Source: Pelagophyceae sp. CCMP2097 (lineage: Eukaryota > Sar > Pelagophyceae). From it: DNA of 10,509 nt. The notes under the pieces are model-generated. The model worked only from the letters and a program-made list of their open reading frames with translations. It had not been told where the DNA came from and searched no databases. A program made the position numbers and the translations under genes. This document shows, in pieces, positions 6,587-10,509 of the stretch (position 1 is its first letter; every line of letters begins with the position of its first letter). The DNA is taken from NCBI GenBank assembly GCA_026770575.1, contig MU657164.1, forward strand, positions 381,831 to 392,339, in the 5' to 3' direction.

Positions 6587-8419
6587 TCAGCGTCTGGCGC
6601 GCAGCCTTCGCGCTTGTTCGCCGGGTTTGTCGGCGTGGGCGGTTTCGTTCCTGTGAGCGTGGGTGAACATGGTCCACCCCCCCGCGACGTGCACGTCCAT
6701 CTGGCGCCCGTCTGCGCCGGTAAACGACGAGTCAAACACTCGCACTTCCATTGAATCCGGGCCGGTAAACGACCCATCAAAAACCGGCACAGCCGTCCAC
6801 TGGCACGCCGCCCACGCCGCCGTGCGCAAGGCCGATCGCGGCGCGGCGCTGCGGATGCGCCGGGCGACGTTGCGCCCGCCTTGAAAGTTGGATGCCCAAG
6901 ATGGGGCGACGTCGCGCCATGCCTGCTCGCAAGCGACAAACTCCAGCACGCCAAACTTCTCAAGCTCATCCGCCAGCAAGCCGACCTGCTCGGCGCCTAA
7001 GGTATTCAAAGTGTCGCTGAGCGAATCGTGGTTCGCCTCGTGCCGTTGCGCGTCGAGGGCCGTGTCCAACAGCGCCAAAACCAACGGAAAAAGTTCCGCG
7101 TCGCCGTCGAAAAAGCGTTCGCCGCCGCGCACGGCGCGCGCGAGGGACGAGTGGGGGGCGCGGTCGAAGAGCAACCGGCTTGCGTAAAAGATTTCGCCGC
7201 CCACATTGACGCCGATGACGTCGGCTCCCTCAGAGTCGCCGTTTGAAGGCGGCGTGGCACCGTCAGAAAGCTCGACGTCGAGCGGGACGACTCCGTCGGA
7301 TGGCTGCTGCGGCGGGGCGACGTCAGAAGGCTCGGCAGTGAGCGGGACGACTGCGTTGGAAACCTCGACGCGGAGCGGGGTGCCGTTGAAGGGCTGCTGC
7401 GGCGGAGTAACGTCTGAAGGCTCGACGTTGAGCGGGACGCCGTTGGATTGCTGCGGGACGTTGGAGTCGAGCGGGGCGAAGGCGTTGGAGGGCTGCTGCG
7501 GCGGAACGACGTCGGAAGGCTCGACGTTGAGCGGCACGTTGGACGGCGGCGCGCCGTCCACCGCCGCAAAGCACGCCTGCACGGGCCGGCGCCACGCCGG
7601 GTGCCGCGCGTCGTCGCAGTTGCGCGGGGTTTGCGGCGGGTGGAAGAGGGCGTCTTTGAACGGCTTGGTGTCGACGTCCGTGAGGTCGTCGAGGTGGATG
7701 TCGACGCGGCCGTCGTCCGCCGCAACGCTGCATTCGCTTCGAGCGGCGGCGGTTGCGATGCCGACGCCGGTCGCACCGCCGGCCGCGTCGAATGGCGAGG
7801 CGACCGATGCGGCCGGCGCGCCGTCGTTGCCGCCGCTCTCCTCGGACGTCTCGAGGGGGCGCCTCGTATCGTCCGGCCGCGGGAGCGCGCCTTTTGCCGC
7901 CGAGGCCTCCGGCGACAACGAGACGCGGCGGATCTCCGGCGCGGCCGGCGCCAGCGCGGCCGGCGCGGCGGTGGCCGCCGGCGCGCCAAAGTCTTCGACG
8001 GACGACTCATCGTCCATGTGCATGCCCTCGTCGTCCGATTCGTCGCCCGACGCGCAGCCGCGCGCCTCGCCGTTTTTCGAGGCGCCGCTTCGCACCGTCG
8101 AGGTGTCTTCGCCCGACTGGGACGCCACTTCTTTGGCGAAGCGGCTGCCGAAGCGGCATTCGACGTGGTCGCCGTCGACAGCCTTGAGAGCCTCGCCGCA
8201 CTCGCCGCACTCGCCGTCGACGAGAGACTTGACAACCTTGGACACGGCGTCGTACAAGCCGACGGCCGCGCCGTCGGCGCCGTCGCGCGGCGATGCGGCG
8301 TCGGCGGGGTGCGGGGACGCCGTTGAGTTTGGGTGCGTGGACGTGACAAAGCCGTTCGCCGCACAAGCCGCCGCGCCAGAGGCAAAACCGCAAAGGAGCT
8401 TGACGGGCCACAGCGGCGC
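6587..8419 (-). CDS. BTB/T1 (K+-channel-tetramerisation-type) domain protein, 5' end unresolved
   Basis: An open frame of more than 550 codons; numbering here starts at the TTG codon at 8255-8257 (residue 1). Residues 17-34 hold C-x2-C-x10-H-x2-C (CGECGEAL...DHVEC), a possible or decayed zinc ribbon. Residues about 50-240 are acidic, Ser/Ala/Pro-rich and probably disordered. Residues 241-341 carry a Pro/Gln-rich repeat (VPLNVEPSDVVPPQQPSNG). Residues 347-440 resemble the BTB_2/T1 fold: VIGVNVGGEIFYASRLLF, then FFDGDAELFPLVLALLDT. After it comes a short beta-rich tail with two FDxSFTG motifs (493-514). T1 domains assemble tetramers or recruit cullin-3 ligases. No transmembrane segment is seen, so an adaptor role is more likely than a channel; this is inference. 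The frame runs back to a TAG at 8420-8422 with no ATG, so the start probably lies in an upstream exon, or the gene is a fragment. Long frames on the opposite strand are shadows of its GC bias. Confidence 0.7.
   Translation of the reverse strand, partial: APLWPVKLLCGFASGAAACAANGFVTSTHPNSTASPHPADAASPRDGADGAAVGLYDAVSKVVKSLVDGECGECGEALKAVDGDHVECRFGSRFAKEVASQSGEDTSTVRSGASKNGEARGCASGDESDDEGMHMDDESSVEDFGAPAATAAPAALAPAAPEIRRVSLSPEASAAKGALPRPDDTRRPLETSEESGGNDGAPAASVASPFDAAGGATGVGIATAAARSECSVAADDGRVDIHLDDLTDVDTKPFKDALFHPPQTPRNCDDARHPAWRRPVQACFAAVDGAPPSNVPLNVEPSDVVPPQQPSNAFAPLDSNVPQQSNGVPLNVEPSDVTPPQQPFNGTPLRVEVSNAVVPLTAEPSDVAPPQQPSDGVVPLDVELSDGATPPSNGDSEGADVIGVNVGGEIFYASRLLFDRAPHSSLARAVRGGERFFDGDAELFPLVLALLDTALDAQRHEANHDSLSDTLNTLGAEQVGLLADELEKFGVLEFVACEQAWRDVAPSWASNFQGGRNVARRIRSAAPRSALRTAAWAACQWTAVPVFDGSFTGPDSMEVRVFDSSFTGADGRQMDVHVAGGWTMFTHAHRNETAHADKPGEQARRLRARR
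6938..7219 (-). other. BTB_2/T1 domain segment of the BTB protein
   Basis: It encodes the motif NVGG followed by a hydrophobic/charged helix, then a G-x-x-FFDGD-x-x-L-F block and ALLDT. This is the order seen in the potassium-channel tetramerisation fold (NVGG..F....L......S.L......FDRDP..F..IL). The segment GAEQVGLLADELEKFGV probably supplies the last helices, with the small FGL-like end seen in many members. Confidence 0.65.
7235..7537 (-). repeat. Pro/Gln-rich in-frame repeat within BTB protein
   Basis: About four diverged copies of a 20-residue unit, VPLNVEPSDVxPPQQPSNG, at residues 241-260, 274-293, 304-323 and a truncated last one at 324-341. Shorter remnants lie between them. At DNA level the unit is about 60 bp and is visible as recurring CTGCTGCGGCGG and GAAGGCTCGACGTTGAGCGG on the plus strand. 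The repeat keeps the frame and the Pro/Gln/Val pattern despite base changes, unlike the non-coding minisatellites nearby. Confidence 0.7.
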
Positions 8420-8688
8420 CTACGCAGCACGGGCGTGCCGCGCAGAACGCGCGTGCGCGCGCGGTGATGCCCTCAGATGACAGCCCCAAAAAGTACAGAC
8501 GGCCCCCCAAAAAGCAAAGAGGGGTTTACAAAGGCGCCTCTCCACGGCGCCACGCACCGGCGATGCGCGCGCGGCGGCGGCGCGGTACTGCATGGCGCGG
8601 CGGCGGGGAGAGGAGGGGCGAGTGGCGTGGAGCTGCTGTGGAACCACGAAACGTTTCGCCGAGACGAGGCGAAATTCTGAAAAGATTT
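8420..8688. other. 5' flank of the BTB gene
   Basis: This lies between the BTB open frame and the SINE-like element. On the minus strand an ATG at 8591-8593 opens the same frame as the BTB protein (MQYRAAAARASP...) but meets a TAG at 8420-8422. An intron spanning that TAG could join the two. A possible donor is GTGCGT near 8557, but no acceptor with a good pyrimidine tract stands out. Alternatively this is the promoter region; two CTTTTTGGGG-like motifs are present near 8484-8516. Confidence 0.35.
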
Positions 8689-9105
8689 TTGAGGACCCGA
8701 AGAATCAACGTCAGTTTACGGCAAGGGCCCTTCGGGTCCTTTGATTGAAGGATTACCAGGGGTAATTTTGTCTGTCCGTCCGTCTGTCTGTCCGTCCACG
8801 GGTAAATCCGCGAGGTTCCACCTTTGGGGAGGAAAGGGCAGCAACTCGGCCGATTCAGTGATTGGTGGTTGATGCGATCGCGAAAATTGGGGTTGGAGGT
8901 CGAGCAGGAGCCTCATTGGAATCATCAAAGAAGAAGTTTTTGGTCACAGGTTCGAATCTGGTCGGCCACAAAATTCAGCGATTAGTTTAAATAATTTCAA
9001 TTATTTAGGTGGGTATTGCAATGGGATTTGGCTGTATCCTTCGCTCGAAGTCTGGTCCTCCGCGTGCGGCCTCCAGCGCGCTCTTGTAATTAGAAATCGT
9101 TTCTG
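8689..9105 (+). mobile_element. SINE-like dispersed element, copy 2
   Basis: Same family and orientation as copy 1 (1827-2250). It starts TTGAGGACCCGAAG but lacks about 14 bp of the terminal palindrome present in copy 1. The tetranucleotide run is at 8769-8799, the A box at 8897-8908 and the B box at 8949-8958. The similarity to copy 1 continues through GGGATTTGGCTGTATCC to near 9100 (TTGTAATTAGAAAT). It forms the left arm of a 915-bp foldback with copy 3. Confidence 0.75.
8897..8958 (+). promoter_or_regulatory. A/B boxes of SINE-like copy 2
   Basis: AGGTCGAGCAGG (8897-8908) and GGTTCGAATC (8949-8958) start 52 bp apart, as in copy 1. The T-arm-like context CACAGG/TTCGAAT/CTGGTCGGCC is best preserved in this copy. 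Confidence 0.5.
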
Positions 9106-9246
9106 ACCAATCAGGGAGCTTGGAAATATAATATGTTCAGAAAATGGGAATCCCGTTGCTCCGATAGAGCAGAATATGTTCAGAAAAAGGTTGATTCTAA
9201 CTGGGGGATTTCCGGGAAAGCCGATTCTAATTGGGGGTGGAACTTC
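9106..9246. repeat. spacer between tail-to-tail elements, with two short direct repeats
   Basis: AATATGTTCAGAAAA occurs at 9130-9144 and 9173-9187, 43 bp apart. GATTCTAAYTGGGGG occurs at 9193-9207 and 9223-9237, 30 bp apart. No coding sequence. The stretch is the loop of the 915-bp foldback and may be the tail of copy 2 or DNA trapped between two insertions. Confidence 0.6.
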
Positions 9247-9603
9247 CTAAATAATTAAAATTATTTAACCAATCGCTGAATTTTGCGGCCGACCAGATTC
9301 GAAGCTGTGACCAAAAACTTCTTCTATGATGATTCCAATGAGGCTCCTGCTCGACCTCCACTCCCAATTTTAGCAATCGCAGCAACCACCAATCGCTGAA
9401 TCGGCCGAGTTGCTGCCATTTTCTTCCTAAAGGTGGAACCTCATGGATTTACCCGGGGACAGACAGAAGGACGGACGGACGGACAAACAGACGGAAGGAC
9501 GGACAGACAAAATTGCCCATGGTAATCCTTCAATCAAAGGACCCGAAAAGCCCTTGCCGTAAACTGACGTTGATTAAACGGCAAGGACCCTTCCGGTCCT
9601 CAA
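9247..9603 (-). mobile_element. SINE-like dispersed element, copy 3 (inverted, 3'-truncated)
   Basis: Read on the minus strand it starts at 9603 with TTGAGGACCGGAAGGGTCC and follows copies 1 and 2. It has the terminal hairpin, the tetranucleotide run (about 9460-9512 on the plus strand), the A box (9346-9357) and the B box (9296-9305, with one change, GCTTCGAATC). It ends near 9247 at the AAATAATTTTAATTATTTAGG palindrome-like string. It therefore lacks the last 70-90 bp present in copies 1 and 2. Confidence 0.75.
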
Positions 9604-9663
9604 CAGCGGCGGGAATTCATTTCAGGGTGAAATGAAGCTCCAATAGAGAGGTTCACTTTGTTC
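9604..9663. other. spacer with 9-bp hairpin
   Basis: TTCATTTCA (9616-9624) and TGAAATGAA (9628-9636) form a perfect 9-bp stem with a GGG loop, 13 bp outside the end of SINE-like copy 3. There is no T-run after it, and no function is evident. Confidence 0.5.
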
Positions 9664-9802
9664 TAACTGGTTAGAAACTGGTTAGAAACTCGTGCAATTG
9701 CGTCAAACCAGTTAGAAACTGGTTAGAAACTCCAGTTTTCTTTCTAGCAGAAAGAAAACTCGAGTTAGAAACTGGTTAGAAACTCGTTTATTTGCGTCGA
9801 AC
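9664..9802. repeat. 11-bp GTTAGAAACTG repeat pairs around a perfect hairpin
   Basis: GTTAGAAACT occurs six times as three tandem pairs (from 9670, 9711 and 9764). The longer block TTAGAAACTGGTTAGAAACT followed by CGT..ATTGCGTC appears at about 9671-9704 and again at 9765-9798 with few changes. Between the second and third pairs is a perfect hairpin: AGTTTTCTTTCT (9734-9745), loop AGC, AGAAAGAAAACT (9749-9760). TTCTAAC at 9661-9667 also mirrors GTTAGAA at 9670-9676. The AT-rich make-up contrasts with both flanks. Confidence 0.75.
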
Positions 9803-9840
9803 TGACCTTGCACAACAGGAAAAGAGAGGGTTGAACGGAC

Positions 9841-10316
9841 TTATCGCGTACGATTCAAATCCACGCGCGTACGATTCAAACCTGAACGGACATGCCTCCT
9901 CGCGCCGCGCCCGCCGTGCAGGGCGTCGCGGCCGCCGTGACCCTGGGTGCCACCCCGGCGCGGGCGGCGAAGGATGCCCGCGAAGGTGCCGTCGATGAAG
10001 GCCGACGTCATCGGGAAGCGGGCGCGGACGCCTGGAAGAGGAAATGAATCACGCGGCGGGTGTCGCGGGCGGCGGCCGTCGTGCGTCCTCGCCATCCCCG
10101 CCAAATCGACTCACGCGCGCCGCGCATGTCGTGGTGGCGCTTTGGAGACCAAAGCGTGCCAGGCATGATCCCGTCCGGCGTGGCGCCAGAGATCATGCCG
10201 CGCCCGCGCTTGAGGCCGCTGGACACGACCATCACGGAGGCAACCTGGGCAGCGTCCGCCACGACGTCCATCTTCTCCTCGCCCGTCGTCTCCGCGGGGT
10301 CGTCCTCGGGCGCCAT
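9841..10316 (-). CDS. putative two-exon small protein, unknown function
   Basis: Exon 1 runs 10316-10115. It starts at an ATG in good context (G at -3 and +4), with an in-frame TAG upstream at 10338-10340. It encodes MAPEDDPAETTGEEK, then residues containing VASVMVVSSGLKRGRG and GATPDGIMPGTLWSPKRHHD. A GTGAGT donor (10114-10109) and an acceptor after TTTCCTCTTCCAG (ending 10032) define an 83-nt intron. Phase is 1 on both sides, so exon 2 continues in frame with RARFPMTSAFIDGTFAGIL. Without another intron the product is about 130 residues, ending at TGA or TAA near 9841. Its last 15 residues come from a 15-bp tandem repeat and may not be genuine, so a further intron is possible. I do not recognise the family, and no signal peptide or membrane segment is seen. 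Unspliced, exon 1 would read through to a 102-residue product ending at 10008. Confidence 0.45.
9846..9882. repeat. 15-bp direct repeat CGCGTACGATTCAAA
   Basis: The unit CGCGTACGATTCAAA occurs twice in a row with six bases between (starting near 9846 and 9867). It lies inside the last codons of the putative small gene, which makes that C-terminal end doubtful. Confidence 0.65.
10032..10114 (-). other. predicted 83-nt GT-AG intron
   Basis: On the minus strand the donor reads GC|GTGAGT. The acceptor reads ATTTCCTCTTCCAG|GC, with a good pyrimidine tract. A branch-like GTGATTC lies shortly upstream of the tract. Splicing keeps the frame and joins two segments that each look more protein-like than the intron translation (ESIWRGWRGRTTAAARDTRR). 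Confidence 0.5.
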
Positions 10317-10509
10317 TCCAAAGAAGACGTGCGGACTCTAATTTGAATCCAAATGCCGTTGACTCGCCGTTGAATGCAAGTGCGTTATATTTTCCTTCGT
10401 CGAGTCTGACGGATCTGAGCGCGCGGGGCGCATCGGCCGGAGAAGGAGATGCGCGCAGCCCGGTCGGCTTGGCTCTAACTCCATAAAGTTTTTTCTAACT
10501 ATCGCCTGA
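10317..10509. other. putative 5' flank of the two-exon gene
   Basis: No gene seen. On the minus strand AAAATATAACG (about 10383-10393) is TATA-like and lies about 70 bp before the predicted ATG at 10316. The end of the window (10475-10500) contains CTCTAACT and TTTTTTCTAACT, inverted echoes of the AGTTAGAAA core of the array at 9664-9802. Confidence 0.35.
10383..10393 (-). promoter_or_regulatory. TATA-like sequence upstream of two-exon gene
   Basis: The minus strand reads AAAATATAACG in an otherwise GC-rich flank, about 70 bp upstream of the predicted start codon. The spacing would suit a transcription start near 10355 and a leader of about 40 nt. This rests on position and sequence only. 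Confidence 0.3.

Noticed and set aside
7206..8480. 424-codon plus-strand frame and other long frames (7448-8326 plus; 7006-8430 minus)
   Set aside because: They are shadows of the minus-strand BTB gene caused by its GC-rich codons. The BTB frame alone has a recognisable domain and an in-frame peptide repeat.
9892..10047. Short plus-strand ORF (about 51 codons, MPPRAAPAVQGV...) with a transit-peptide-like start
   Set aside because: It overlaps exon 2 of the better supported minus-strand gene and ends at TGA without a domain. It was not excluded outright but is less likely.

Overview
The window looks like nuclear DNA of a eukaryote, probably a GC-rich protist or microalga. I cannot name the taxon. 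The reasons are a plausible GT-AG intron, a BTB/T1-domain protein, a dispersed element with tRNA-like A and B boxes, an apparent hAT-type MITE with an 8-bp target-site duplication, and much degenerate minisatellite DNA. Nothing suggests bacterial operons, CRISPR arrays, rRNA or prophage. Most of the many open frames over the repeat tracts are artefacts of stop-poor GC-rich repeats.

Layout. 1-1826: two degenerate 12-bp minisatellites (about 225-775 and 1171-1402) separated by a stretch with an array of the palindrome GACCGGTC, then unique-looking sequence. 1827-2250: copy 1 of a dispersed SINE-like element. 2560-3065: a 12-bp minisatellite (GGACGGTCCCTC type). 3487-4053: a 551-bp hAT-like MITE with its target duplication. 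4140-4385: short hairpin and direct repeats. 4584-4830 and 5083-5324: two arms of a long, diverged inverted repeat. 5455-5690: the 12-bp minisatellite again, on the opposite strand. 5690-6240: a 13-bp minisatellite with a 78-bp higher-order duplication.

6587-8419 (minus strand): the best protein-coding region, an acidic/proline-rich protein with a C-terminal BTB/T1 (potassium-channel-tetramerisation-type) domain and no ATG in its open frame. 8689-9603: copies 2 and 3 of the SINE-like element, tail to tail, making a 915-bp foldback. 9664-9802: an 11-bp repeat array around a perfect 12-bp hairpin. 9841-10316 (minus strand): a small putative two-exon gene with an 83-nt intron and a TATA-like sequence upstream.

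The two putative genes show no functional link. The main interest is the dense layering of mobile elements, inverted repeats and minisatellites. I found no convincing new multi-gene system. The best leads are the SINE-like family and its foldback, the MITE, the inverted composite repeat, the hairpin array at 9664-9802 and the BTB protein.
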